Below, one piece after another: positions 34,224 to 45,848 of a stretch of 64,000 nucleotides of DNA; position 1 is the first letter of the stretch, and the number at the start of each line of letters is the position of its first letter. The translations under genes and the position numbers were made by a program. This stretch comes from Fennellomyces sp. T-0311 (Eukaryota; Mucoromycota; Mucoromycetes; Mucorales; Lichtheimiaceae), in assembly GCA_025266875.1 (NCBI GenBank), contig JALLLT010000004.1:1178001-1242000 (forward strand), in the 5' to 3' direction. Under the pieces are notes generated by a model. That model saw only the letters and a list, made by a program, of their open reading frames with translations, was not told the origin of the DNA and did no database searches.

Positions 34224-35997
34224 TTAGAGCATGATATCGATCTCTTCATCCAAATCCTCCTCATCATCAATGACAGGCGGAGTCACCACGGGCACCACAG
34301 GCACCACGGGCGCGGTGGACTCGTGCACAATGGTCTTGTTGTCCTTGACATTAAAGTCCATCTTCTCGTCGCCATAGACAATCAGCTCACTGCCCGAGGA
34401 GCTGTTGCTTCTTCGGCCGTCCTCCATGTCCGAATCGTCCGACAAGCGACGTTTGCGCTGGGCTGCGGACCGCTTTGGTCTTGAAACCGCAATGCTGCCT
34501 TCGACATGTGCGGGGACAGACGACGACGACACCGGCGCATCATCCAAACTTCTTCGCTTGACGCGTTTCCGGCTCTTCTTGGATGACGACGATGATCTGA
34601 CTGCATCCTGCCGTTTTGACAATTCGGCCATCGACATTGGACCATGGCCACGAAGGCCAGCCATGACATCCTCGCCTTCGTCCTTGTCGTCGTCCTCGTC
34701 CGACTCATCATCGTCGGCCAGAATATCCTCGGTCAGTTCCTGACGCGTTTGCCGTTTGCGAGGCTGTTTGGGTTGCCGCCGTCGTTGCTTTCTTGGGACA
34801 TCGCTGTCTTCGGCATCGGAAACAGTCTGAACTTTCTTCTTGATCTGTTTCTCCTTGACAATGTAATCTGCAACGTTGACAGCCGGCCCGCCGTTCTGTT
34901 CTCCAATGCAAGCTTCGACATAGCAAAGCAGTCTGACCAGCTGGTCTCGCGCCAGCCGTGACAGATCAATCTCGACCTCGTCGTCGTGCTTTCCAGCCTT
35001 GTTTTCGGACGACAAGATTGCCAAAATACCAGGCAACTTCTCTTGCTGCAGTTGGTTTGTGATTTTGCTCAGCAAGGTTTCTTCGATTTGACGCTTGTGC
35101 ATGTACGCATAGGCAGAGGGAGCGGTGGTGGTTGGAGACGAGGCGCGCGAAGGTAATGGTTCATCATCTTCTTCGGAATCCGATGAATCCGACCAGTATC
35201 GCTGACGGTTGTTGACGTTGGCCACAGTAGTAGGAATCACATCATCGTCCTCCTCGTCGGATGAATCATCTTCTTCCTCAGACGACGAGCTTTCCGAGCT
35301 GCTGCTGGACCGACGTCGCTTCAACTGCTGCACAGGCACCATGGCATCCAGTTCCTGCAGTGTGATCTCTTCTTCTTCAACTTGGATCTCCTCCTCTTCC
35401 TGCTGCTGCTGCTGCATAATGCTGGGCTGGACGCAGTCTTCAGGTACTAAAACGGAGCTACGGTCAGCTTTGCGGAAGACGGGGGCTGCGTGGACATGTT
35501 ACCAAAGGTCATCTCGTCGTAGTACGGCGACTGGACCATGCCGTCCTCCAACGGGTCTTGGAAAAAGCTTTCCAGCTGCAATGAGAGCTGATGGGCATCG
35601 AAGTCTGAAGCGAGTTGCTGGGGATCGAATTCTGACATGTCAGGTGATGGCGTGGTTGAGGCTGACCATGGATCCAGCCACTCTCTGCTTTTCGGTCAGT
35701 TTGGAAAATTTTAACTAAAATCAATAAAAAAACCTTAATTTTACCTCATCATCAGGTTATGGACTTCTCCCGTCAGATCCTCCACCGAGCCCGGCAGACT
35801 CCCGCTGCCAACGAGCAGTTGGTTCAGCTGCTCTTCGGTCATGACCGGTGCTTCTGATTTCCGCCGCGTGGGCGGGAACGACGAAGGGAATGAATCGCTT
35901 GATTCGTGATGTGCAACGGTAATTCTAAGGAACAAAAAGATTTGAGTCCCCCATGCGGCCAGATCAAACGAATGATCTGTTGCGCTTACCCTCCCAT
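34224..35997 (-). CDS. Acidic nuclear protein with NET/FAM199X-like domain
   Basis: Uncharacterised protein of about 550 aa. The start at 35997 uses a 7-nt first exon (MG) and an intron ending at AAATCAG; a downstream ATG (MTEEQLNQLL, about 35842) is the alternative start. The central region is alternately serine- and acid-rich with basic patches (RKQRRRQPKQPRKRQTRQ, SKKSRKRVKRRS) that look like nuclear localisation signals. A compact helical segment, QEKLPGILAILSSEN then EVEIDLSRLARDQLVRLLCY with VEACIGEQ, resembles the NET domain of BET proteins or the FAM199X family. No bromodomain was found. The acidic C-terminus (DDEEDLDEEIDIML) ends the protein. Probably a chromatin or transcription-linked protein; family call is tentative. 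Confidence 0.65.
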
Positions 35998-36957
35998 GGT
36001 TTATATGCTTATATGTACAGGTTTGGAGACAGGAAAGAATGCAAAATGACGCGTAGTAATGAGATCAAAGGTTGAAGTGGGTATGAGCAAAGAAACGGGC
36101 TTTTGGTTCTTTAGGTTTGAATGAGGATATGCGCTCTGCAAAGTATTTTGTGTTCGCTTTTAAGCAAATGGTGATCAGGATCACTGTCAAAAAAAAGTCG
36201 CAGAGCGCGGGGCGAATGCAAGGAAACCAGAAAAAAAAGATTTTTTCTTTGGCCGCTTATATAGCTTTTTCAGACCATTTGCAGTCCCGGTGAAGCAGTC
36301 TCCCCACACCGTCCGAAAGGCTTTTTTTCCATCGTCTGAAGCCTTCTCTCTTTGCAACTTCCTCTCTTCGCTTGTGATCCTTCTACCCGGCAGATCTACG
36401 CATCGTTATCCCTGCTTAGGCTCGATCCAGTGGGTACCATCAACCGCTGTTCTTTCGCTGTCCATGCGTGTTGTTTGTGCATGACCAACACACGCGACCG
36501 TGCATTTATTCCTACAGAGATATACACCTACCATGTCTGTTACCAGCTGCTGCTTTACGTCTCCTGGGAAGGTATCTCGCTGTTGCTAAGAAAACACCAA
36601 GTAAATTTGTGGTCAAGAGCCACTGTTTGCTGCTTGGCGACGTTTCTTCGAGCTATTTTCGCGATAGCATCTGATGATTTGACAGCTCAAAGAATGCGCA
36701 ATGTGCAGCAGCCGTCTAGTGTGTGGATACACTGTGGATGCGAACCAGCATAAAGTGTGGCAGACGCGACTGACCGTATAGACAGAGAACAGCATTTTGT
36801 TACAGACACTATGTCATGCTCTGAACACAGATAGATCATTCAGTTTATGTCCATTTAAGCAGCAAAATAACGATCAATTTTCAAGCAGCAAGTCAGAAAA
36901 TTTGTAAAGTCGCGCGCTTTACTCTTTTCAACTCCTTTTCGCGTCTAGCATTGAGCC
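35998..36957. other. Divergent promoter region
   Basis: About 960 bases between the divergent NET-like and nucleoporin genes. Short open frames at 36290-36753 have no domain and are not supported. Confidence 0.5.
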
Positions 36958-39900
36958 ATGAACCAATTCGAAGTGCTCACTGCCAATACACCTGCCTTTA
37001 ATGACACCGAGGTTAGTTTTCCGTTCCACTCCAATTAATCCATCAGCCATGATCCATTCCTTGACATTGCAGCCAATCTAGGTGTTTCGGTTCACTAGTT
37101 TGGTACCCGATGCCAAGTTAGCGCTTCAAAACAAGAATCCAGACACAGACGAGTATGATCGTTTGGAAGTCGATCAATACCCTCCGAATGTATCGCTACT
37201 TGCTTGTTCGTCAAAGTACGGCTATTATGTCGCAGCAACCATGCAAGGTATGTCTTTTTGAATGAATCGATTGACGATCTCCTTTTTGACTGATCTTTCA
37301 CAGGCTTTGTGTATGGGTCCACACGAGTGCTGCGCGATACAATCAAAGGTCTTGAAAAATCTACAACGGATACACTTGAAGAAAAGACGGTGGTCAAGGT
37401 ATCACAGGGTCCCATACGCCAACTGCGCATCACTGCGGATCAAACACAGATTGTTGTCGCTGTTGCTGGAGGCACCATTCTCATCTACAACGCCAAGGAT
37501 ATTGCCGAAAAGGTTTGGATGTGATTTGGCAAAGGAGGAACGTCAACTCAAACTATCGCTTTTAGAACGAAAATGCGCAGCCCACACGATCATTCGAACT
37601 CGGCGACGATGTACTGGACTTGAGGCCGAACCCTGACGCATTACCCAATTTGGCCGGCGTGATCTTGACCGGAAACAAATGCAGGATCATCGACTTGGTC
37701 AACGGTGAGACAAAGGCTACAATCCCTGGTGACGATGTCACTGCCGTATGCTGGTCACCCAAAGGCAAGCAACTGATAATTGGTCGAGAATCCGGCCAGC
37801 TGGAGCCCTTTGATGAAGAAGGCAATTCAAAGAGCGGCAGCATTCCAGCGCCTGACGGGTTGGAGATCCCAGACGCATATGGTAAGCCAAAAGATACGCA
37901 AGATTGCCAAAATACCAACTATTCTTCAGTATTGGGCGTGCTGTGGATTCAACCAAACGTCTTTTTGGTGGTGTATGGCAACAAGGAGGACGGCGGAGAG
38001 CCAGGTCATGTTGCATACATTGTCGACCGCAAATCCAAAACGACGGGCGGCATCCAGTACATCTTGCTTGACGAAGTCACGGGCGTGTTTGGCGAAGAAC
38101 GAAAGCCGAAAATGTTCATGGAAGTCATTCCCAACTTTAGCAGTGACATGAAGTATGCCGCTCTTCTTGCGCATTCAGCATCATCTGATATTTCCGTCGT
38201 GGGCCAGGATGAGAACGGCGATTGGGCCACTTATGTGCTTCCGGAGAACGGAATTGCTGGCATACCCCTCTCAGAAAGTAGCGCCGATACTTATCCCGTT
38301 GGCCTGGCCATCGACTTTTCCGTGACTGAAGACTTGCCTCCTTACGATTCATCCGTCGATACCGAAGGCGTCAAGCCAATGCCCGCCATGTATTATCTCA
38401 ACGACGAGGATCATATCGGTGCCTACTATTGTTTCCAGGACACATTGGCAAAGAACGGTGATCAGTACGTTGGAATGATCCAGCCACTAGATATTCGAAC
38501 AGCAGACACATCAGCTCCTGCCGCCCCCGCTGCACAGCAACCTGAGCCAGTTGCTATACAGACTCCAACCGAAACAAAATTAGCAGTTGAACAAGATGCA
38601 CCCAAGACCGAGACTGTGCCAAAGGGGTTCGCAGACAGTCCGTGGGGAGCTGCCCTTCATCAGAAACCAGCGGACGACAAGGGATTCCATTCGTTGCTAT
38701 CCGGACAATCAAACACAACAACTACTACTATTACTAGTAGTACTACCACTTCATCTGGTGCATTTGGAGGAGGTGGAGGCGGCAGCTTTACCGCCTTCCG
38801 TAACTTGGGCATGTCAACCACTGCGGCACCAACGCAAGCTCCCAAGTTTGGCACCTCATCCACTGCACCAACGTTTGGTTCCACAAGTTTCGGTCAAACA
38901 CCTGCCGACGCGCCACTCAAGCAAAGCTTTGCATCGTTAGCCAAGCAATCCACGCCTGCTCCAGGTAAAGGTGGGTTATTCAGCAGTTCAAGCACGCCTT
39001 CCTTTGGCTCGACAAGTTTTGGAGCCACACCTCCTGCTGCTCCCACTACCGAAGGTCAGAGTTTTGCATCATTGGCGAAACAGATTAAACCGGGAGCTTT
39101 TGGGACAGCTAACGAGCAATCCGGTAAAACAACTACAACAACTTTTGGATCGGCTCCGGCAGCGACGGGTGGTTTTGCTGCATTGGCTAAGCAACCGAAT
39201 GCACCTTCCAAAATTCCTATTCCTGCTGGATCGTCTTTTGGTACAAAGTCGCCAACGCCAGCCTTTGGTTCTACAACTTCATTTGGTTCTGCAGCGCCTA
39301 CTTTTGGATCTGCAGCACCTGCCTTTGGTCCTACCACATCACTTGGATCCTCCATAACACCCGCCTTTGGATCAACCACTCCAGTTGGATCTTCAGCGCC
39401 TATGTTTGGATCTACCACTGCAGTTGGATCTACAGCGCCTGCGTTTGGATCTACCACATCACGTGGATCTACGGCACCTGCCTTTGGATCCACAACGCCG
39501 GTTGGCTCTTCAGCACCTGCCTTTGGAACCACCACACCACTTGGATCCACACCGCCAACTGACAAGCCTGCGGTTCCCGCAGAGCCCAAGAAGACGACCG
39601 AACCAACACCCACCCCCACACCATCTTCATCGGAAACTGCACCTCCAGTCAAACAGGAAGCGGACCAAAAAGTTCCTCAGGTGAAATTCGAGCCAGTCAA
39701 GGAAGAGCCTCAAGAAGAAAAGAAATCCTTCTTTGGCGGTTTTGGCTCGGCGACGACATCCAAAAAGGAGGAAGAAAAGTCATCATTTGGCTTTGGCGGT
39801 CTGTCTTCTGCCTTGAATAGCACCGAATCCTCATTCAAGTTTAGTCAACCAACGGGATTGTTTGGCAACGCGCCATCTCCAGCACAAAAGGAAGAAGCAC

Positions 39901-41238
39901 CGAAAGCAAGTTTATTCGGCAATTTGGCTTCGCAAACCGCGACGAAGCCTGCTGCGACTGGCTCTTCGTTCGGTAGCTTTGGTTCACAAACTACTTCATC
40001 GTCACTGTTTGGTGGTTCGCAAACACCTCCAAAACAAGCATCTGGATTCGGCAGTCGACCTTCAACACCGCCCACAAACCCTTCTAAACCTTCCGATCAA
40101 AAAAGTCCATTAGCAAAGGCCCCACAGCCTGCTGCAGTTGAAAAGAAACCAGCAAAGCCAGAGATACCCAAGCTAACTGCTGAAGATGTGAGGCCTTTTC
40201 GAAAAGCATGAATGCGTTCGGTTGCTGATTCCTTTTTTTCCTAGGGCATGGCACGAGAGTTCGAACTCGCATATCACATGTTGAACCACGAGTTTCACAG
40301 GGTAAACGATTGTTGTTATAGTGGGTTTCGGTTGCTAAGTGGTAAGAAATGTAGCTATCACTGGATCAGGATGAAATGGAACAACGGTTACAAAACCAAC
40401 GAAAGCAAAGCTCTTCTGCAAAGGGTTTGGGTGACTTAAAATCCGACCAGTGGCGAGTGGGGGATGCTGAGGATATAGCACCCATTGTGGGCAAGATTTC
40501 CATGCAAGCGAAAGAAATACAGCCATTGATTGCTGACTTCCAGCGAACGCTTGAATACTATGAAAAGGATATCGGAAAGTGTAAGTTTATTTTTTATGTG
40601 ATATTGCGAGTGGATGGTTTAACTCGACCGCCTAGTGCGAACAAAGCAAGAAGTGATCAAGGACATGAAGGAGAAGGAAAAAGATCCTCAACTCAAAAAG
40701 GAACTGGATAAGCGACCATTGGATGAAGTGGCTGCCAAAAAATGGGAGCGAGCCAAATCTCGAGCCAAGGAATATGGTGAATTGCTGAATGACTTGGAAA
40801 ATAAGGTGCACGATGCAAAGAAAAAGAGCAAGCTGCCTTCCACGTCAGCCTATGACGCAAAGTAAGTTTAACTTGCAAAAGTGAAGCGCTGTTTACAAAG
40901 TTTGTATTAGATTCCCAAACCTCTATTCGCTGCAAGTGGCCATACGCGATATCGAAAAGGATTTGAAGAGAAAGATGGAATGGCTGCAGGACTACGAGGG
41001 CCGGCTGGCTCGATTACGGTTCAATCAAATTCATGCCGGTGCCGCCAAGTCTTCCCGGCGAATTGCTTTTGATGATGGTGAAAGCAGCGAAGAAGAAGTC
41101 GAGGAGCAACAAGAGGAAAAGGAACAAGAAACTGAACAAAAGACGTACGTGCCATCTGTAGTGGATTTCACTGCAAAGTATTTACGGCGGGAGCGATTCT
41201 TGGACACTTTCCATTATCTTCAAAAGTCTCGACAATAA
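36958..41238 (+). CDS. FG nucleoporin of Nup159/Nup214 type
   Basis: Cytoplasmic-face nuclear pore protein that docks the mRNA-export helicase Dbp5. Exons begin 36958-37011, 37082-37247, 37304-37512, 37566-40187, 40245-40301, 40355-40580; the last exons run to 41238 (about 1,200 aa). Order of parts: an N-terminal beta-propeller (VFRFTSLVPDAKL through PLDIRTAD, about 37082-38510, with VTAVCWSPKGKQLIIGRESG), then a long FG region with SFG/FGS/FGA motifs and a 39-bp tandem repeat at 39240-39560. A lysine/glutamate/proline-rich linker with more FG motifs follows. The C-terminal coiled coil (MAREFELAYHMLNHEFHR, EMEQRLQNQRKQ, KISMQAKEIQPLIADFQRTL) matches the Nup82-Nsp1-binding part of Nup159. The 40188-40244 intron removes the in-frame stop after VRPFRKA. 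The gene symbol is left open because Nup159 and Nup214 are orthologous names. Confidence 0.87.
39240..39560 (+). repeat. 39-bp tandem repeats coding 13-residue FG units
   Basis: Inside the nucleoporin. Successive units read PAFGSTTPVGSSA, MFGSTTAVGSTA, PAFGSTTSRGSTA, PAFGSTTPVGSSA and PAFGTTTPLGST. Third-position changes between units are few, pointing to recent expansion. Copy number may vary between strains. Confidence 0.8.
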
Positions 41239-41287
41239 ATGGAGAGTGGCTGTTGTGCGGTTTATAATAATAATAATAATTGAAACT

Positions 41288-42825
41288 TCATGGAATTATT
41301 TCAACTAACGCTTCTCTTCGTTCACCTTTCCATTCGATGATCTCCTTGAAAGATGTCTGTATCTTATCATACCTGTAGATCAAAATGGGTAAGGCGTGTG
41401 TAGCGCTTCTTATGGAAGGGTACTCAATCCGCTCTATTGGATCACCCGCAAACGTAACCATCACTCGGCGCGCGTTTTTGTTGATTCTACCAAGCCTGGG
41501 GTCCTTCCATACCAAGTTTTCTGCACGGTTGTCATGCAAATCTTCGCCAAGGTGATAGGCCATATTTCTAGTTTCGCTGTAGCCATCGACAAAGGCGTAT
41601 GCAACGAGGCGGGACACTTGTTGAATGCTTTGGCCAGGGGATTGCGAATCGCCGGCGTCTTGTGTATCATGTTTCAAGGATACTTCAAGGTGTCCCATAT
41701 TATTGTCGAAAAGTGTGAGTGGTTTGGAATTGCCTATCTTCCGAACATGGCCCAAGTCTGATACTTCATATCGACTGTATGACCGTTTACTCCATGGAAG
41801 TACACCGATGACTTTCCATCTCGTTTCGTTGGTGATCGGCAGCATCGGTCGTAACGTATTTTTCTTTGGAGTGCCACCTTGGTTTCTGGATGCAAATTCG
41901 GACGGAGTAAAGCATTTGAGGTTAGCAAGGGTATTGTCTTGTTTGCAGTGGTTGATGTGTCCGATTCCGCGGCTATCTCGACTGCCGTTGAATGATAGAT
42001 AGACAACGCGGTGTAATGCGATTTTCAAATGTACGTTTCGTGTTCGCTCAGGAGGGATATCGGATGCGAGAATAACAACTTGGGATGTTCGATCTTTGGC
42101 AGGACGGTTGTGTCGTCGCCTGATAAGTGAGTATAGGTCTCCGCTGTCCGAGATAAGATACCGTTCGAACGTTAGATTATCGTGTATGTTCCTGACGACG
42201 GTGTACTTTCTGCCCGGATGCAGTTCCTCCAGCTTCGCAATTTCCAATCTTTGAAAGGTGGGCAAGTCGCATACGACGAGATTGTCCCACGCGCAATTCT
42301 CCTGGTCCCAATCCTTGAAGTGTATGTAGTGCATCTTGCTGTCGTAATGCTCTATGTGGAAAGTGTGCGCCATAAGATCGGCCAATTTGAAGCTGGTATT
42401 CGTTTTGTCATCAATGTAAAGCATGTGGCTGGCAATATGATTTCCTTTCATCCGACTCAATTCATAGAGTTCTCCCTCACAAAGTGAGTATATTACACCA
42501 CGCTTGTTGATGAAGTAACGAGGACGTGGCCTGAGCGGCAGTTTTGGATGGCGGACCGGATAAAGCCTGTCATTTTCGCTTGACGCGTTACATTCGCGAT
42601 TAACTGACACCACATGATTTGAGCACAAGTATACCCGATTGGAGCAAATAACACTTACTGATCGCTTCGATAGACGCGTAGCCAGCATGCAATGGATCAG
42701 ACGCGTTTCCCGAATCTAAACGGAGTTAGCTGTTAGGATGTTCAAACAATTACGAAGTAACTGTTTTTTCGCTTACCTCGTTCATTGGTGTTTGAAGTAT
42801 CTTGGTTTGTTTCGTCGTTGCTCAT
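41288..42825 (-). CDS. Nuclear NUMOD4/HNH multi-module protein, copy A
   Basis: 473 aa from exons 42825-42777, 42715-42659, 42603-41288. Introns of 60 and 55 nt have GTAAGC/GTAAGT donors; the second is a read-through in the long frame, so the true N-terminus is MSNDETNQDTSNTNER. The protein has three homing-endonuclease-like modules in tandem. Module 1: YFINKRGVIYS with HFKDWDQENCAWDNL. Module 2: YLISDSGDLYSLI with LHRVVYLSFNG and GHINHCKQDNTLANLKC (HNH_3 signature, both histidines and both asparagines). Module 3: WKVIGVLPWS, YEVSDLGHVRKIG (NUMOD4), then SRLVAYAFVDG with HLGEDLHDNRAENL, where the first His is Ser. A NUMOD1-like tail (RIEYPSIRSATHALP) closes it. HNH/NUMOD4 proteins are normally phage, intron-encoded or organellar. 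This one has spliceosomal introns and so is a nuclear gene. Whether it still cuts DNA is unknown. Confidence 0.75.
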
Positions 42826-45038
42826 TTTGTTTGGTGGCAACGGTGAAAGGAGTCAAGCATTTTTGAATACCAACTCTGTGTAACTGCAACTGCACCTGAC
42901 CTTTCACTAGCTGGCAAAGATACAGTACGTGTTTAGGTATGCTGTCATCAAGTAGCGTATACCCAAGTAATATAAGCATGACATCAACTTTTAATACAGG
43001 GCGCCTATGTGTGAATTACTCCATTTTGCAACAAGGTGAAGATCTTCTTTTTTCGAAGGTCGATAAGAATGCTCACTATTTTAGCCTACCTCCATTATGC
43101 AAACTCTTCATGTGCATTTCTATGCATGACCATAAATTATCTCGGTATAGTGTGGTCTATACAGTCCAAGTAATCCAGGCAACACCACATGTATGTTTAT
43201 TCAAGTATGCTATGGCCACCCGGGCATCCATCACGGATAGTTGCATTTTTTAAAGTTCGACTTCCTCCTACATTTTAGCTGCTAAATGTTTATAAACTTT
43301 TCTATGACATGTACCACTTTCTGATCGGATTGCCACAGCATATAAGAAATCATGGAATATATATGAAGGAGGTTGTGGTCGATCGATGGCCTTTGTCCTT
43401 AACAGAAATGAAATGACACTTCCTTCCTTGCATACACGAGCTATTATATACTTCTTTCTCTTATATGTAGATTTTCTTGTCGACACTGATTAAAATAAGA
43501 CATATTATACCAGCCTGATGTGCTTAAAAAAGTAACACGGGTCTTCTGAGATTACTATTGAAATTAATTCATTGAAACTGCTGTATGTTCTCCTGATATC
43601 AAGGATCCTTTTACTGGGCATTCTTATCATTGCTTCTATATATAAACGCATTGTAATGTAATCCTTCTATATGAAGAATTCTTAAGAAGCCTCCGTTACG
43701 TATATGGCGCGGACAATCGATCATCGTTATATCAACTTCATCGCTTGTTTGTAGGAAGTACTTACGCACTATGTAAGTATAATTTTCATGATCGGTACAT
43801 TTTACATGCCAAATCAATAGACTGCGTTTACTCAAGCTACTACCTTGGATTATTTTTTAATCATCAGCCTATCTCCGTTAAGCAATGGCTTTAAACACTT
43901 TTTTATACCTAAATCCAAGGAGAGCACGAAAGCGGAAGCACAGGTAGTGCAAAAGCAGAATCGAGGGCGAAGATTAACATCAAGGATAGTTCCCTCCCTT
44001 TCCGAGTATATTATAGTACCTGGTATAGATGGATTCTCGGTAAATGGGGACGATAGGAAAGTCCATAAACAGCACATTTCAATGGCAAAATTCATTATCT
44101 TTCTCAAGTGCTTTGATCAGACTTATTTTCTATACAAGAAATAGGTATTGCCATTATCACATATTAGGCTTTGCTGCAGCAATACATAGTACTCCCGTCG
44201 TTCTCAGTTGAAGCTCTTCCTGTTCCATCACGAGAATATGCTATCGGCGGCTCTAGAGAAAATGGCATGGTTGCTTATCAACAGCACGTGGAGTTTTCCA
44301 AGAGAGGCATTATTACAGCCGACACTATTGTAAGAATTCAACAAAGATAAGGAACATTATGCAGTGTCTAATGATTATGGCTACCGTGAAGGACGTCAGT
44401 AGGAATGAGATGAGGGCGAGGTTGACGGAAATAATGAGGTTACCGAGAGCCAAATCGACGAGAATCGAGACAGTGAAAACAAAGGGAACGAAAGCAAGAT
44501 CAATGAGCAAGAAAAAGACGAAGCTGATAAAGACGAATCCGACGAAAATGAAACAGATGAGAGCGAAGCACGCGAAAGAGAAGCCCACAAGAACGAATCC
44601 AACGAAACACTGGATTGACGAAAATTACTAAAGCAAAAACCAAATGCTTATGGGCCACAATTATACGTAAATTTGCGCATACGTAGCAGCTATAACTTAA
44701 CATGGAAAGACAAAATAATAACTTTTGAACTGATGTGACAAGACAGAGTGCTATTTACCGAAGAGAACAACCATCGTAAACCCATCACGTACTTATCTTG
44801 GTCAAGATTAATAAAGCGTGCAGTAGCTCAACTAATCATTGATCAGATCAATTTTATGCAGGCGCTCTGCTATCTTCATATCTAGTCTTTATATGCTGTG
44901 TATGTAACTTTAGGTTGCTACATGTTGTCCTTGCAACTACATATATTTATTTCACAAGCAGTTAACCATACGTAAACGCACATAGCAAAATAGAGTACGA
45001 AGCACTATTGGTCTAGACATTGCCATATAGTGATGATG
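42826..45038. other. Gene-poor region with coding-like relics
   Basis: Over 2 kb without a confident gene. Minus-strand frames at 43268-43486 and 43611-43835 have coding-like composition but no known domain. The plus-strand exon-like pieces at 43845-44610 are listed separately. Confidence 0.4.
43845..44610 (+). other. Exon-like pieces of an unrecognised or decayed gene
   Basis: Three plus-strand pieces look coding. The first is 43845-44144 (KAEAQVVQKQNRGRRLTSR, VPGIDGFSVNGDDRKVHKQH). The second is about 44170-44335, open after an acceptor-like TATTAG, and reads REYAIGGSRENGMVAYQQHV then EFSKRGIITADTI before GTAAGA. The third is about 44410-44610, an acidic repeat-like tail (ADKDESDENETDESEARERE) ending in TGA. 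A splice path joining all three with consistent phase was not found. No known domain. It could be a fast-evolving gene or a transposon-derived relic. Confidence 0.35.
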
Positions 45039-45773
45039 CTATGTAAGTCGTTCAATAATCACAGGTCCATCAAGCATTGAGGCTCTGGGATCGCTTTCCT
45101 TGATCATGATTGGCGGTTTTGGATTTAGTCGAATCTTCCTGGGTCCGACTAGCATAAAATCCACTTCCCAGTGAACGCGTTCATTATGCAACCAGTTGGC
45201 ACCGAGAATTATCTCAGAGCGTACATTGTATACGAACATGGGATATTTTGCACTGTAGTTTCCTATCTGTATGGGGACCATCACTGCCTCTGCCACGATC
45301 ACCTGTTCATTCGAGCCAAAGAATTTGAACCTAGCTGGTGGGTTAACCTTGTAGGGATGCAGCTTGGCACGCTTCACCACATCCGGTTGGATAAAGCAAA
45401 CGCACGAGTTGTTTGCAACAAAACCCTCACACTTGGTTTTCCCATTCACAATGATTTCGTAATGAGGAACGCGGTTCCACTCCACTAGTGGCTCGTCGTC
45501 CGCCTGCGTCTCTGGTTCGCTCTTGATTGTTTGAATGTCCTCTTGCACTTCAGTGGTGCTAGTGCTGAGGTATTTAGAAGAAGTGTTTGTGCCAATTGAG
45601 TAGTGTCTGCGCAATTTTTCTTCCAGTTGCATGACACGGTCAATGAGATCGTCTTCGCGTCGACGTGCTGCTTGAAGCTCGTCCAGGAGCCGACTGTTTT
45701 GGCGAATGACTTCCAGCAAGGCCCGTTGCATCATAACATCATCCGAAGATTCCTCTCTCTCAAGTTTGCTCAT
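45039..45773 (-). CDS. Retropepsin-fold protein lacking the catalytic Asp (domesticated gag-pol protease)
   Basis: 244 aa, single exon. The N-terminal 65 residues form a coiled coil (LLDELQAARRREDDLIDRVM, QLEEKLRRH). After an acidic linker comes a domain with the layout of the aspartyl protease of Ty3/Gypsy-type retrotransposons: strand IIVNGKTKCEGFV, helix-turn CFIQPDVVKRAKL, flap-like region FKFFGSNEQVIVAEAVM, PIQIGNYSAKYPMFV and the closing ILGANWL (family ILGxDWL). At the position of the catalytic D-(S/T)-G the sequence reads ANNS, so it should not be proteolytic. No reverse transcriptase, integrase or LTRs were seen nearby. A complete frame with coiled coil suggests host use of the fold. 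It sits 75 bases from the F-box gene on the same strand. Confidence 0.7.
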   Translation of the reverse strand: MSKLEREESSDDVMMQRALLEVIRQNSRLLDELQAARRREDDLIDRVMQLEEKLRRHYSIGTNTSSKYLSTSTTEVQEDIQTIKSEPETQADDEPLVEWNRVPHYEIIVNGKTKCEGFVANNSCVCFIQPDVVKRAKLHPYKVNPPARFKFFGSNEQVIVAEAVMVPIQIGNYSAKYPMFVYNVRSEIILGANWLHNERVHWEVDFMLVGPRKIRLNPKPPIMIKESDPRASMLDGPVIIERLT

Positions 45774-45848
45774 TGGGAAAGTGCCAAGTGAAAGAAGTTT
45801 GACAACGTTGAAAATAACACTCCGATCTTTTCATGCTTAATGGATCTT

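Noticed and set aside
36290..36753. Overlapping 64- and 133-codon frames between divergent genes
   Set aside because: No domain or splice structure; cysteine/leucine-rich composition typical of chance frames in promoter DNA.
39056..39652. 198-codon open frame on the minus strand
   Set aside because: It is the antisense shadow of the nucleoporin FG repeats; its regular composition comes from the 39-bp repeat.
42604..42688. Start MLATRLSKRSVSVICSNRVY for HNH copy A
   Set aside because: It overlaps exon 2 in another frame and a read-through intron; splicing from ATG 42825 gives consistent phases.
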